Below, piece after piece: positions 42,056-54,075 of a stretch of DNA of 64,000 bases. This stretch comes from an uncultured Flavobacteriaceae bacterium (GTDB lineage Bacteria > Bacteroidota > Bacteroidia > Flavobacteriales > Flavobacteriaceae), in the NCBI GenBank assembly GCA_913030895.1, contig CAJWGK010000003.1:1-64000 (forward strand). The letters are read 5' to 3'. The stretch's first letter is position 1, and every line of letters begins with the position of its first letter. Both the position numbers and the translations under genes were made by a program. A model generated the notes under the pieces. The model was not told the origin of the DNA. It worked only from the letters and a program-made list of their open reading frames with translations, and ran no database searches.

Positions 42056-43367
42056 AAGTAGAAAACAAAATAAAATTAATGTAATTACCATGGGGTGCTC
42101 CAAAAATCTCTACGACTCTGAGGTTTTAATGGGACAGCTTAAAGCCAATGACAAAGCAGTTGTTCATGAGGAAGAAGGCAATATTGTTGTGGTCAATACC
42201 TGTGGTTTTATTGATAACGCAAAAGAAGAGTCGGTTAATACAATTTTAGATCAAATACAAAAAAAACAAAGCGGCGCTATTGATCAATTGTTTGTGACCG
42301 GTTGTCTTAGTGAGCGATATAAACCTGATTTAGAAAAGGAAATGCCAGAAGTAGATGCCTATTTTGGCACTACCGATCTGCCGCAACTACTCAAGGCTTT
42401 AGGGGCTGATTACAAACATGAATTACTCGGTGAGCGAGTGACGACAACTCCTAAAAACTTTGCTTACTTTAAAGTATCTGAAGGATGTGATCGTCCTTGT
42501 TCCTTTTGTGCTATCCCTCTGATGAGGGGAAAACACCGATCTACTCCTATTGAGGAATTGGTGTTAAGAGCTGAAAAATTAGCTCAAAATGGCGTCAAAG
42601 AATTGTTATTGATAGCACAAGATTTAACCTATTATGGTTTAGATCTATATAAAAAGAGACGTTTAGCTGATTTACTTCTCGCCTTGGTAAAAGTTGAAGG
42701 TATCGAATGGATCAGGTTGCACTATGCATTTCCAACGGGATTTCCAATGGAAGTAATTGAGGTAATGAAAAGAGAACCTAAGATTTGCAACTATCTTGAT
42801 ATCCCGCTTCAGCATATTTCGGATAATATTTTAAAATCTATGCGCCGTGGCACCACGAAACAGAAAACAACTGACCTTATTCGTGATATCAGAAAAATAC
42901 TTCCAGAAATTGCAATCAGAACAACACTAATTGTTGGCTATCCTGGAGAGACTGTGGAGGATTTTGAAATATTAAAACATTGGGTGAGAGAAATGCGTTT
43001 TGAACGTTTGGGCTGTTTTACTTACAGTCACGAAGAAAACACGTATGCCTATGAATTGAAGGACGATTTACCCCAAGAGATCAAACAGGAACGAGCCAAC
43101 GAGATCATGAAAATTCAATCTGAAATTTCTTGGGAACAAAATCAAAAAAAGGTAGGTAAAACTTATCGCTGTGTTATCGATAGAAAACAAGGGGATTATT
43201 TTGTTGGACGAACAGAGATCGATTCGCCTGATGTTGATAATGAGGTTTTGATCGATGCCAAAAAATACTATCTAAAAACGGGAGATTTTGCCAATGTAGA
43301 GATTTTTGAAGCAACTGATTTTGATCTTTATGGGATACCGTCAAACTCTTCCACCCTTGTGGATTAA
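42045..43367 (+). CDS. rimO: Ribosomal protein S12 methylthiotransferase RimO
   Basis: VITMGCSKNLYDSEVLMGQL; radical SAM CDRPCSFCAIPLMRGKHRS; likely TTG start at 42045 inside the upstream gene. Confidence 0.95.
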   Translation: MRTKSRKQNKINVITMGCSKNLYDSEVLMGQLKANDKAVVHEEEGNIVVVNTCGFIDNAKEESVNTILDQIQKKQSGAIDQLFVTGCLSERYKPDLEKEMPEVDAYFGTTDLPQLLKALGADYKHELLGERVTTTPKNFAYFKVSEGCDRPCSFCAIPLMRGKHRSTPIEELVLRAEKLAQNGVKELLLIAQDLTYYGLDLYKKRRLADLLLALVKVEGIEWIRLHYAFPTGFPMEVIEVMKREPKICNYLDIPLQHISDNILKSMRRGTTKQKTTDLIRDIRKILPEIAIRTTLIVGYPGETVEDFEILKHWVREMRFERLGCFTYSHEENTYAYELKDDLPQEIKQERANEIMKIQSEISWEQNQKKVGKTYRCVIDRKQGDYFVGRTEIDSPDVDNEVLIDAKKYYLKTGDFANVEIFEATDFDLYGIPSNSSTLVD

Positions 43368-43393
43368 AAAAACACCGCTATATTTAACTTAAA

Positions 43394-45004
43394 ATGTCAA
43401 TGAAAGCGCAACATCTTCCACTTCGTGAAACAGGATTCGTTTCTGGACTGATGTGCGATTATTTAGCAGAAAACAAAGCACTTGAGCCTTTTCATAATGG
43501 TTTTCCTTCTTTTGAAAATTTGTACCGCCAAGCGCTTGAAAAGAAAAGCGCTTACAACAATGAAATTAGAGCCACACTTTGCTCGGTTTTAAACGAGCAA
43601 TATCAAGGTATTGAGTCTTTTCCAAAGGTGGTTAAAAATCTTAATTTACTTAAAAAACAATCTACTTTGACGGTAACTACTGGGCATCAATTGTGTTTGA
43701 TGACTGGGCCACTTTATTTTATTTATAAGATCATTAGTGCGATTAAGCTCTCACTACAGTTAAAGAAAAAATATTCGGACCTAGATTTTGTTCCTGTTTA
43801 TTGGATGGCGTCAGAGGATCATGACTTTCAGGAAATCAGTGCTTTTATTTTTAACGGTAAAAAATTTCAGTGGAACACTAACTCAGGTGGAGCGGTCGGT
43901 GAAATTAATACGGAAAGTTTAGCCTCTTTATTAGCGTTATTTAAAAAGGAATTAGGAAGTAGTTTAGATGCTAAAGCGCTTAAAGAGTTGATAGCACTCA
44001 GCTATGAATCAGAAAATAATCTCTCGGATGCCACACGAGTCTTTGTCAACCATTTATTTGGACGCTTTGGTCTGGTGATCATCGATGCAAATCACCCTGA
44101 TTTAAAGAAAGAATTCACCAACTACATTAAAGAGGATTTACTCACTCATCAATGTGAGGAGCAAGTGCTTTCTCAGATTGCCGCGATCCAAAAAAATTAT
44201 TCCCAAACCTTTAAACCGCAAGTCAATCCAAGAAAGGTAAATCTGTTTTTTTTGGATGACGGTAAGCGTCACCGTATCACAAAAACAGGTAGCCGTTATG
44301 CTTTTGAGGGAACAGCTAATAATTTATCTGAAAAAGAAATAATTGATTTAGCAGATAAAAATCCGGAAAAATTTTCACCTAATGTGCTTTTACGTCCGCT
44401 ATACCAGGAAGTTATTTTACCCAATATTGCTTATTTTGGTGGCGGAGGGGAATTAGCATATTGGTTAGAATTAAAATCTTTTTTTGACTCCCAAAAAGTT
44501 TTGTTTCCAATTCTTTGTATGCGGAATGCTGCGTTGATTATTTCTGCAAAAAATGCAAAAAAGGTTAAGAATTTAAAATTAGAAATCCCTGACTTATTTC
44601 TAAAAAGAAATGCCTTAATCAATAAAAAAGTAAGACAAATCAGTAATATTGATTTGGATTTATCCCCACTCAAAACCGCATTGGAAAAACAATTCGATCA
44701 GCTGGAGGTCTTAGTCAATGAAACAGACGCTTCTTTCAAAGGATCTGTCCAAGCTCAAAAGTCAAAGCAGTTTAAGGGTATAGATCGATTGGAACAAAGG
44801 CTACTTAAAGCTCAAAAGCTTAAACTCAAAGATCAAGTTGAGCGATTAGTTTTGTTACATGAACAGCTTTTCCCTGGAGGAAATCTTCAAGAGCGTGTAG
44901 AAAACTTTAGCAGTGTATACACAGAAAAAGGAAGTGAGTTTATTGATTTTTTGATGGATGCTTTCGATCCGCTATCTGGAGAATTTACCATTGTTGTAAT
45001 ATAG
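43394..45004 (+). CDS. bshC: Bacillithiol biosynthesis cysteine-adding enzyme BshC
   Basis: TVTTGHQLCLMTGPLYFIYKIISAIKL; VYWMASEDHDFQEI; GGGGELAYWLELK. Confidence 0.94.
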   Translation: MSMKAQHLPLRETGFVSGLMCDYLAENKALEPFHNGFPSFENLYRQALEKKSAYNNEIRATLCSVLNEQYQGIESFPKVVKNLNLLKKQSTLTVTTGHQLCLMTGPLYFIYKIISAIKLSLQLKKKYSDLDFVPVYWMASEDHDFQEISAFIFNGKKFQWNTNSGGAVGEINTESLASLLALFKKELGSSLDAKALKELIALSYESENNLSDATRVFVNHLFGRFGLVIIDANHPDLKKEFTNYIKEDLLTHQCEEQVLSQIAAIQKNYSQTFKPQVNPRKVNLFFLDDGKRHRITKTGSRYAFEGTANNLSEKEIIDLADKNPEKFSPNVLLRPLYQEVILPNIAYFGGGGELAYWLELKSFFDSQKVLFPILCMRNAALIISAKNAKKVKNLKLEIPDLFLKRNALINKKVRQISNIDLDLSPLKTALEKQFDQLEVLVNETDASFKGSVQAQKSKQFKGIDRLEQRLLKAQKLKLKDQVERLVLLHEQLFPGGNLQERVENFSSVYTEKGSEFIDFLMDAFDPLSGEFTIVVI

Positions 45005-45069
45005 GTTTTACCAACATTTTTTTTTGATAAAATACGCTTATGGTGAATTCATCTGTTCTGAATTAATTG

Positions 45070-45077
45070 TATTTTTG
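45070..45077 (+). promoter_or_regulatory. Candidate -7 promoter element of guaA
   Basis: TATTTTTG, ending 4 nt before ATG 45082. Confidence 0.4.
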
Positions 45078-45081
45078 ATAC

Positions 45082-46611
45082 ATGCAAAACAAAGTATTGA
45101 TTCTTGATTTTGGGTCACAATACACCCAATTGATTGCAAGAAGAGTTAGAGAGCTATTTATATATTGTGAGATTCATCCATTCAATAATCCTCCGCAAAA
45201 CATCAAAGAATTTAATGCGGTAATTTTATCTGGATCTCCTTACTCTGTCCGATCTGAAGACGCGCCTCATCCAAATTTGTCTGAGATTAAAGGGCAACTT
45301 CCCCTACTAGCAGTGTGTTATGGCGCACAATATTTGGCACACTTTTCAGGAGGTAATGTAAAACCCTCTGATTTAAGAGAATACGGTCGGGCAAATCTGT
45401 CAATGATCGAAGATGGAGAAACTTTTTTTGAGGGAATCGAAAAAGGAAGCCAAGTATGGATGAGTCATAGCGATACGATTGACACACTGCCTACTGGTGG
45501 AATTTTGTTGGCAAGTACACAGGATGTTACCAATGCAGCCTTCAGGGTTGAGGGAGAGGACACCTATGGAATTCAGTTCCATCCCGAGGTTTATCACACC
45601 GCCGATGGAAAGAAGCTTTTGGAAAACTTTTTATTAAAAATTGCTGGACTAAAACAAGATTGGACGCCTGATTCTTTTGTAGAGATGACGGTTAATGAAA
45701 TTAGCGAAACTATAGGTACCGAAAGAGTTATTTTGGGCTTGTCGGGTGGCGTAGATTCAACGGTTGCAGCCGTTTTGTTAAACAAAGCTGTAGGTGATCA
45801 ATTACAATGTGTATTTGTAAATAATGGACTACTTCGTAAAAATGAATTTGAAAGCGTATTGAATCAATATGAAGGAATGGGGTTAAATGTCAAAGGTGTT
45901 GATTCTTCAAATCAATTTTTAAATGCCTTGAAGGGTGTGACCGATCCCGAAACAAAAAGAAAAATTATTGGCAATACGTTTATTGATGTTTTTGACGAGG
46001 AGTCCAAAAAAATATCGAATGTGAAATGGTTGGGACAAGGCACCATTTATCCAGATGTGATTGAATCGATTTCTGTGAATGGCCCTTCGGCGACCATCAA
46101 ATCCCATCATAATGTCGGCGGGTTACCAGATTACATGAAATTGAAACTTGTAGAGCCCCTTAAAATGTTATTTAAAGACGAAGTAAGGAGGGTTGGTGCG
46201 AGTTTAGGGATTAATCCTGAATTATTAGGTCGACATCCGTTTCCAGGTCCAGGGTTAGGAATCCGTATCTTAGGGGATATTACTGAGGAAAAAGTGAAAA
46301 TGTTACAGGAGGTGGACGCAATTTTTATTGAAGGGCTTAAGTCATGGGATTTATATGACCAAGTTTGGCAAGCAGGAGCAATGCTGTTGCCTGTTAATAG
46401 CGTGGGAGTGATGGGAGATGAAAGAACCTATGAAAAGTGTGTTGCCCTTCGTGCGGTGCAATCAACAGACGGAATGACTGCTGATTGGGTAGATTTGCCT
46501 TATGCCTTCCTTCAGAAGATATCCAATGAAATCATCAATAAAGTTAAGGGCATAAACAGAGTAGTTTACGACATTAGCTCTAAGCCCCCTGCTACCATTG
46601 AATGGGAATAA
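45082..46611 (+). CDS. guaA: GMP synthase (glutamine-hydrolysing)
   Basis: [63 protein letters not shown]. Confidence 0.98.
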   Translation: MQNKVLILDFGSQYTQLIARRVRELFIYCEIHPFNNPPQNIKEFNAVILSGSPYSVRSEDAPHPNLSEIKGQLPLLAVCYGAQYLAHFSGGNVKPSDLREYGRANLSMIEDGETFFEGIEKGSQVWMSHSDTIDTLPTGGILLASTQDVTNAAFRVEGEDTYGIQFHPEVYHTADGKKLLENFLLKIAGLKQDWTPDSFVEMTVNEISETIGTERVILGLSGGVDSTVAAVLLNKAVGDQLQCVFVNNGLLRKNEFESVLNQYEGMGLNVKGVDSSNQFLNALKGVTDPETKRKIIGNTFIDVFDEESKKISNVKWLGQGTIYPDVIESISVNGPSATIKSHHNVGGLPDYMKLKLVEPLKMLFKDEVRRVGASLGINPELLGRHPFPGPGLGIRILGDITEEKVKMLQEVDAIFIEGLKSWDLYDQVWQAGAMLLPVNSVGVMGDERTYEKCVALRAVQSTDGMTADWVDLPYAFLQKISNEIINKVKGINRVVYDISSKPPATIEWE

Positions 46612-46617
46612 TTTACT

Positions 46618-48366
46618 GTGAAAAAAAATAAGTTACTTATTGTTCTTTTTATGTTTTTTGGGCTTTTAATACTTCAAGCTCAACAGGCTCCTGAGCGCTT
46701 TATATCCCATAAAGTCAAAAAAAAAGAAACAATTTTTGGCATAACTAGAGAATATAACATTACTAAAGAGCAGTTAAATGAATACAATCCATTACTTGAA
46801 AAAATAGGCCTCAGAAAACGCATGGTACTGCGAATTCCGGTTTACAAGCAAGATTTGAAGGAAGCTGTTCAGCCAAAACCTACCTTAGTAGACAAGACTA
46901 TTGAAAAATATATCGTTAAGCCGAAAGAAACCAAATGGAGGATTGCTTATAATTTTAAAATGACTGTTCCCGAGTTGGAAGCACTAAATCCAAAAATTAA
47001 AGCGGGATTAAAAGCAGGCCAGGAGATTCTTGTCCCCGTTATGCCTGCCCAGTCAGTAAGTCAAACTTGGGATAGCAATTATAATTATTACACGGTGAGA
47101 CCCAAGGAGGGATATTATCGCATCGAAAAAAAAATCGGAGTGACTCAGAAAGTATTGGATTCACTCAATCCACAGCTTTTATCACTTGGACTGAGGCCTG
47201 GAATGGTACTTCGGGTTCCCATCGAGGCCAAAGGAGCTTATAAAATAGAAGATGATTTGCTTGTTGAAAAACTTTCGCTATTAGATTCGATTAATGAACC
47301 CAAGTCAGTTAAGTTGGCAGTTTTTCTACCCTTCAAGGCTAACGAGATTGAATTTGACTCTATCGATAACACTCAGAAACTTTTACAAGGCAGGAACTTA
47401 CATACAATTTCTACAGATTTCTACTCAGGAATTCTACTGGCTGTTGATACCCTGAGTAAGAGAGGAATATCAGTTAACTTAAATACATTTGACAGCGAGA
47501 ATAGTATTTCTAAGGTTAATCAAATTATCAATCAAAACGATTTTTCTGACACCAATGCGATCATAGGACCACTTATCCCCGCTAACTTTGAGTTTTTATC
47601 TGCGAAATCAAAATTAAAGGCTACTCCCAAGGTAGCTTCGCTTTCTACTAATGCAGTATCCTTGCGCCCTGGGGTTTACCAATCGGTAACTTCAAAAGAT
47701 TTCTTGAGAAAAAGGATGTTTGAGTATTTGGACCGGACATTAAATCGTGAGGATAATATTGTTTTAGTAGTTGACTCTCTCAACCGTCCAATAGAGAGAG
47801 AATTATTAAAGTTATTTCCTAAATCTACCGTTTTAAGACCTGAAAAAAGTAATTACTTATTACCAGAGTTAGTAGATTCCTTGTTGGTAGACTCTCTTCC
47901 TAATCGTGTAATTTTGGAAAGTCAAGATTTTTCGTTGATCTCAAGTGCTAGCTCACAAATGAGTGCGCAGCAATCGGATCTGAGAACGGTTCAGTTATTT
48001 ACCACCTATCGAGCGAGTGCTTATGAGAACCCAAGTCTATCGAGAAAACAGTTGGGCGATCTCAATTTCACCTATACAGCTGCTAGTCTACCGCTTAAAT
48101 TAGGAGAATATAATCATTTCCAAAATCGTTATATCGCCACCTTTGGAAAACCACCCAATCGGACTGCCATTCGTGCTTATGACCTTACGATGGATTTGAT
48201 TTTAAGGCTGGTTTATACTGGAGATTTAAGAACAGTAGATCAAATCGGGGAGGCTGATTATGAAGAGAGCCGATTTTTGTACAAAAAACAAAATGATAGT
48301 TTTTTCAATTCGGGATATTTCTTATTACAACACCAAAATTTTGATATTGTTGAGCTTAAGAAATAG
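46618..48366 (+). CDS. LysM-repeat protein with C-terminal type-I periplasmic-binding-protein-like domain
   Basis: GTG start, signal peptide, three LysM-like repeats (about aa 30-175), then VKLAVFLPFKANE ... DAIIGPLIP-type periplasmic binding region. Confidence 0.8.
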   Translation: MKKNKLLIVLFMFFGLLILQAQQAPERFISHKVKKKETIFGITREYNITKEQLNEYNPLLEKIGLRKRMVLRIPVYKQDLKEAVQPKPTLVDKTIEKYIVKPKETKWRIAYNFKMTVPELEALNPKIKAGLKAGQEILVPVMPAQSVSQTWDSNYNYYTVRPKEGYYRIEKKIGVTQKVLDSLNPQLLSLGLRPGMVLRVPIEAKGAYKIEDDLLVEKLSLLDSINEPKSVKLAVFLPFKANEIEFDSIDNTQKLLQGRNLHTISTDFYSGILLAVDTLSKRGISVNLNTFDSENSISKVNQIINQNDFSDTNAIIGPLIPANFEFLSAKSKLKATPKVASLSTNAVSLRPGVYQSVTSKDFLRKRMFEYLDRTLNREDNIVLVVDSLNRPIERELLKLFPKSTVLRPEKSNYLLPELVDSLLVDSLPNRVILESQDFSLISSASSQMSAQQSDLRTVQLFTTYRASAYENPSLSRKQLGDLNFTYTAASLPLKLGEYNHFQNRYIATFGKPPNRTAIRAYDLTMDLILRLVYTGDLRTVDQIGEADYEESRFLYKKQNDSFFNSGYFLLQHQNFDIVELKK

Positions 48367-48438
48367 CATAAATAACCTTAGAATAATACTAGATTTTGTA
48401 ATTTTAAGCCCGGTTAGTTATTATATAATAAGCACTAG

Positions 48439-50055
<1,617 letters not shown>

Positions 50056-50069
50056 TCGAATTAAAACTA

Positions 50070-51899
50070 ATGGAAGAAAAAAGATTTGATCCTTATCAAT
50101 TTATTGGATTTATCCTTATCGCACTTATTCTAACATGGATGCTATATATGAATCGTCCAGAGGAAGACACCAGTACAGAAGTACAAACAGTCAACACTGA
50201 GGCGGTTACAGAACAGGAGCAAGCCCCCCTTCAACTAAATGATTCATTACAACAAATCAATTTAAAAAGTACGTTTGGGATTTTCAGCAATTGGATGATG
50301 GATCAAGGGGCGACTACCCAGGTACTAGAAAACAAGGAGCTTTTGATTCAAGTTAGTCCTAAAGGAGGGGTTTTAACCCTGGTAAGACTAAAAGACTATA
50401 CAGATTATCTGGATCAACCTCTGGATTTGATCAAAGAAGGCAACAATAAATTTAACATTCAATTTACGACCAAAGACGGCAGAAGACTCAATACAGAAGA
50501 TTTTTACTTTTATCCCAGTTTAACTTCGGACAGCGGCAAGCAAAAGTTATCCCTAAAAGCAAGTATAGCACCCAATCAATATTTGGAGTTTATTTACAGC
50601 ATTGATGCTGAAAAGTTTTTGGTTGATTTTAGTGTAAAATCATCAGGTATAGCCTCGCTTTTGGATACTAGTGAACCCGCCCTCTTGGAATGGGAAAATA
50701 CAGCTTACAGAAACTCTAAAAGTATAGATTACGAAAGCAGATATACCGAGCTAACCTATGGTTATGAGGGTGACAAAGTGGATTATTTATCTCTGAGCGG
50801 AAATGATGAAGAAACGGCAGAAGAGGTGAGATGGGTTTCGTTTAGACAACACTTCTTTAGTGCTATTTTGATCCCAGAAAAGTCTGTAAACCAGTTGACT
50901 GTGACCTCTGAGAACCTCTCAAGTGACGAATCATTGGATGAAGTATTTACCAAAAAGTTTGGACTTCAGCTACCACTAGCTTACTCATCTGGAGAATTTG
51001 GAAGTAATTTTGAATACTATTTCGGGATAACAGATTATAAAACCTTAAAGACCTATGATCGAGATTTAGAATCTTCTATTCCAGTTGGATGGGGAATTTT
51101 CGGTTGGTTAAACCGATTCGTTTTTATGCCACTTTTTGGTTTTTTATCTTCTTTTTTACCCCACGGTTTGGCGATTATTCTAATGACGATTATTGTTCGT
51201 TTGGCGATGTCTCCAGTTACCTATAAGTCATACGTTTCACAAATTAAAATGAAGGTTCTTCGCCCAGAAATTGAGGAGCTCAATAAAAAGCACAAAGACA
51301 ACGCGGTTAAGCGTCAACAAGAAACGATGAGTTTATATAACCGTGCTGGAGCCAACCCAATGGCAGGTTGTATCCCTGCTCTGCTTCAATTGCCAGTTTT
51401 CTACGCCCTCTTTACTTTTTTCCCTGTGGCTTTCGAGTTGCGTAAGAAGAGTTTCCTTTGGGCAGATGATTTATCTTCTTATGATTCGGTTTTGGAGCTA
51501 GGTTTTAATATTCCTTTTTATGGTGACCATGTGAGTTTATTTCCCATATTGGCATCCATAGCGATATTCTTTTATACCCAGATGACAACAGGTCAGCAAA
51601 CCATGCCACAGCAGCCTGGTATGCCCAATATGAAAATTGTCATGTACTTAATGCCATTGATGATGTTATTTTTCTTCAACAATTATGCCAGTGGATTGAG
51701 TCTGTATTATTTTATCTCTAATTTACTTACCATCACTTTGATGCTAGTCATTAAGAACTATATTATTGATGATAAAAAAATCCATGCCAAAATAGAGGAG
51801 AATAAAAAGAAACCTAAAAAGGCAGGTGGTTTTTCAGCGAGATTACAAAAAGCAATGGAAGATGCCGAAAAGCAAAAAAAAGCAAGAGGTAAAAAGTAA
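50070..51899 (+). CDS. yidC: Membrane protein insertase YidC
   Basis: N-terminal TM, large periplasmic domain, GANPMAGCIPALLQLPVFYALF. Confidence 0.97.
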   Translation: MEEKRFDPYQFIGFILIALILTWMLYMNRPEEDTSTEVQTVNTEAVTEQEQAPLQLNDSLQQINLKSTFGIFSNWMMDQGATTQVLENKELLIQVSPKGGVLTLVRLKDYTDYLDQPLDLIKEGNNKFNIQFTTKDGRRLNTEDFYFYPSLTSDSGKQKLSLKASIAPNQYLEFIYSIDAEKFLVDFSVKSSGIASLLDTSEPALLEWENTAYRNSKSIDYESRYTELTYGYEGDKVDYLSLSGNDEETAEEVRWVSFRQHFFSAILIPEKSVNQLTVTSENLSSDESLDEVFTKKFGLQLPLAYSSGEFGSNFEYYFGITDYKTLKTYDRDLESSIPVGWGIFGWLNRFVFMPLFGFLSSFLPHGLAIILMTIIVRLAMSPVTYKSYVSQIKMKVLRPEIEELNKKHKDNAVKRQQETMSLYNRAGANPMAGCIPALLQLPVFYALFTFFPVAFELRKKSFLWADDLSSYDSVLELGFNIPFYGDHVSLFPILASIAIFFYTQMTTGQQTMPQQPGMPNMKIVMYLMPLMMLFFFNNYASGLSLYYFISNLLTITLMLVIKNYIIDDKKIHAKIEENKKKPKKAGGFSARLQKAMEDAEKQKKARGKK

Positions 51900-51952
51900 C
51901 TGCTTTTGAAGTAATTCATTAAAATTTTAATTTCTTGCCGTAACTTTATCCC

Positions 51953-53128
51953 ATGAAAAAGAAAAGGGTGATTGTTGGACTGTCTGGTGGGGTTGACTCA
52001 AGTGTAGCAGCCTATTTACTTACCCAGCAAGACTATGAAGTGATTGGTTTATTTATGAAAAACTGGCATGACGAGTCAGTGACTTTGTCGAATGAGTGTC
52101 CATGGTTGGAGGATAGTAATGATGCCATGTTGGTAGCTGAAAAAATGGGTATCCCCTTTCAAACCGTTGATTTGAGCTCTGAATACAAAGAGCGCATCGT
52201 AGACTATATGTTCGATGAATATGCTGCAGGAAGAACCCCCAATCCAGATGTTTTATGTAATCGTGAAATTAAGTTTGATGTCTTTCTAAAGTTGGCAATT
52301 TCCCTTGGAGCAGATTATGTCGCTACAGGACATTATTGCCAAAAAGACACAGTTGTTAATGCGGATGGTAAGCCCCAGCACCGTCTCATTAGCGGTGCTG
52401 ATACCAACAAAGATCAGTCTTATTTTCTTTGTCAACTAACACAAGATCAACTCGCCAAAACGCTATTTCCTATTGGTCACTTACAAAAAGCGGAAGTACG
52501 TAAAATTGCGAGGGAATTAAATTTGGTAACTGCCGAGAAAAAGGACTCTCAAGGACTTTGTTTTATCGGTAAAGTCAGTTTACCTGACTTTTTACAACAG
52601 CAATTACAACCCAAAACAGGTGATATTATTGAAATACCCTACGATTTTTATAAAGACAAACCAGTTGCAAGTACGTTGACTGGTCAATCCCAAAAAGTAA
52701 CTTATAGTGCCACAGACGGTAAAACTGTTGGAAAACATCAGGGGGCTCATTTTTTTACGATCGGACAACGTAAAGGATTGGCTGTGGGGGGAACCCCGGA
52801 GCCACTTTTTGTTATTGATACGGATGTAGTGAAAAATATTGTTTATGTCGGCCAGGGAAAAGACCATCCAGGATTATTTCGTAAGGCCTTAAAGGTCTCA
52901 GGTGATGAGATCCATTGGGTTAGAAATGATCTGAAAATTCCACTGGGAGAACAGTTGGAGGTTAATGCACGTATTCGTTATAGACAGCCGTTACAAAAAG
53001 CCATACTTATTCCTCAAAAAGAAGCTTTATACGTCGTTTTTGATCAACATCAATCCGCCATTACTTCTGGTCAGTTTGTGGCATGGTATCAGGAGGAAGA
53101 ATTGGTAGGTTCGGGGGTAATTTCTTAA
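51953..53128 (+). CDS. mnmA: tRNA 2-thiouridine(34) synthase MnmA
   Basis: [44 protein letters not shown]. Confidence 0.97.
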   Translation: MKKKRVIVGLSGGVDSSVAAYLLTQQDYEVIGLFMKNWHDESVTLSNECPWLEDSNDAMLVAEKMGIPFQTVDLSSEYKERIVDYMFDEYAAGRTPNPDVLCNREIKFDVFLKLAISLGADYVATGHYCQKDTVVNADGKPQHRLISGADTNKDQSYFLCQLTQDQLAKTLFPIGHLQKAEVRKIARELNLVTAEKKDSQGLCFIGKVSLPDFLQQQLQPKTGDIIEIPYDFYKDKPVASTLTGQSQKVTYSATDGKTVGKHQGAHFFTIGQRKGLAVGGTPEPLFVIDTDVVKNIVYVGQGKDHPGLFRKALKVSGDEIHWVRNDLKIPLGEQLEVNARIRYRQPLQKAILIPQKEALYVVFDQHQSAITSGQFVAWYQEEELVGSGVIS

Positions 53129-53136
53129 ATTTCCGC

Positions 53137-54075
53137 ATGAATAAAATTTGTGAGTTATTTGAAATTAAATACCCCATCGTTCAGGCAGGTATGATTTGGG
53201 CAAGTGGCTGGCGTTTGGCTGCAGCTGTTAGTAATGCTGGTGGTTTAGGGTTGATAGGGGCTGGATCGATGTATCCCGATGTTTTAAGAGAACATATTCA
53301 GAAATGTAAAAAAGCTACCGTAAAACCCTTCGGGGTTAACGTTCCCTTATTTTATCCCCAGCTAGAGGAAATCATGTCGATTATTATCGAGGAAAAAGTT
53401 CCCATTGTTTCTACTTCAGCAGGCAGTCCAAAGCTTTGGACTGCTATTTTAAAAGAAAATAACATCAAGGTTGTACAGGTGGTCAGTTCCGTGAAGTTTG
53501 CTTTAAAATCTCAGGAGGCAGGGGTGGACGCCATTGTTGCGGAGGGTTTTGAAGCTGGAGGACATAACGGCAGAGAAGAAACCACAACACTGACATTGAT
53601 TCCCATGGTTAAAGCAGCGATATCATTACCACTCATTGCGGCGGGTGGAATAGCTACAGGCGGAGCTATGCTGGCTGGGACGGCTCTGGGAGCTGACGGT
53701 GTTCAGGTAGGCAGCCGATTTGTGGCATCGGATGAGGCATCATCTCACCCAAACTTTAAAAATGAAGTAATTAAAGCGGTAGAAGGAAGTACTGTGCTAA
53801 CCTTAAAGGAAATTACCCCGGTCAGGATGCTGAAAAATCCATTTTTTCAAAAGATTGCTGCACTTTATGAAAACGGCGCAGATGCTGAGGAATTAAAATC
53901 TACTTTAGGAAGGGGTAGAGCAAAAAAAGGGATGTTTGAAGGAGATTTAGAGGAAGGCGAACTTGAAATAGGACAAATTGCTGGATTGATTAATGAAGTT
54001 CTTCCTGCTGCTCAAATTGTGCAGAACCTTATTGAGGAGTATAACCACACCCTAAAAAGAATTAAAGAAATTTAA
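53137..54075 (+). CDS. Nitronate monooxygenase / 2-nitropropane dioxygenase family
   Basis: Start reassigned to ATG 53137; YPIVQAGMIWASG; EGFEAGGHNGREETTT; AAGGIATGGAMLAGTALGADGVQVGSRF. Confidence 0.92.
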   Translation: MNKICELFEIKYPIVQAGMIWASGWRLAAAVSNAGGLGLIGAGSMYPDVLREHIQKCKKATVKPFGVNVPLFYPQLEEIMSIIIEEKVPIVSTSAGSPKLWTAILKENNIKVVQVVSSVKFALKSQEAGVDAIVAEGFEAGGHNGREETTTLTLIPMVKAAISLPLIAAGGIATGGAMLAGTALGADGVQVGSRFVASDEASSHPNFKNEVIKAVEGSTVLTLKEITPVRMLKNPFFQKIAALYENGADAEELKSTLGRGRAKKGMFEGDLEEGELEIGQIAGLINEVLPAAQIVQNLIEEYNHTLKRIKEI

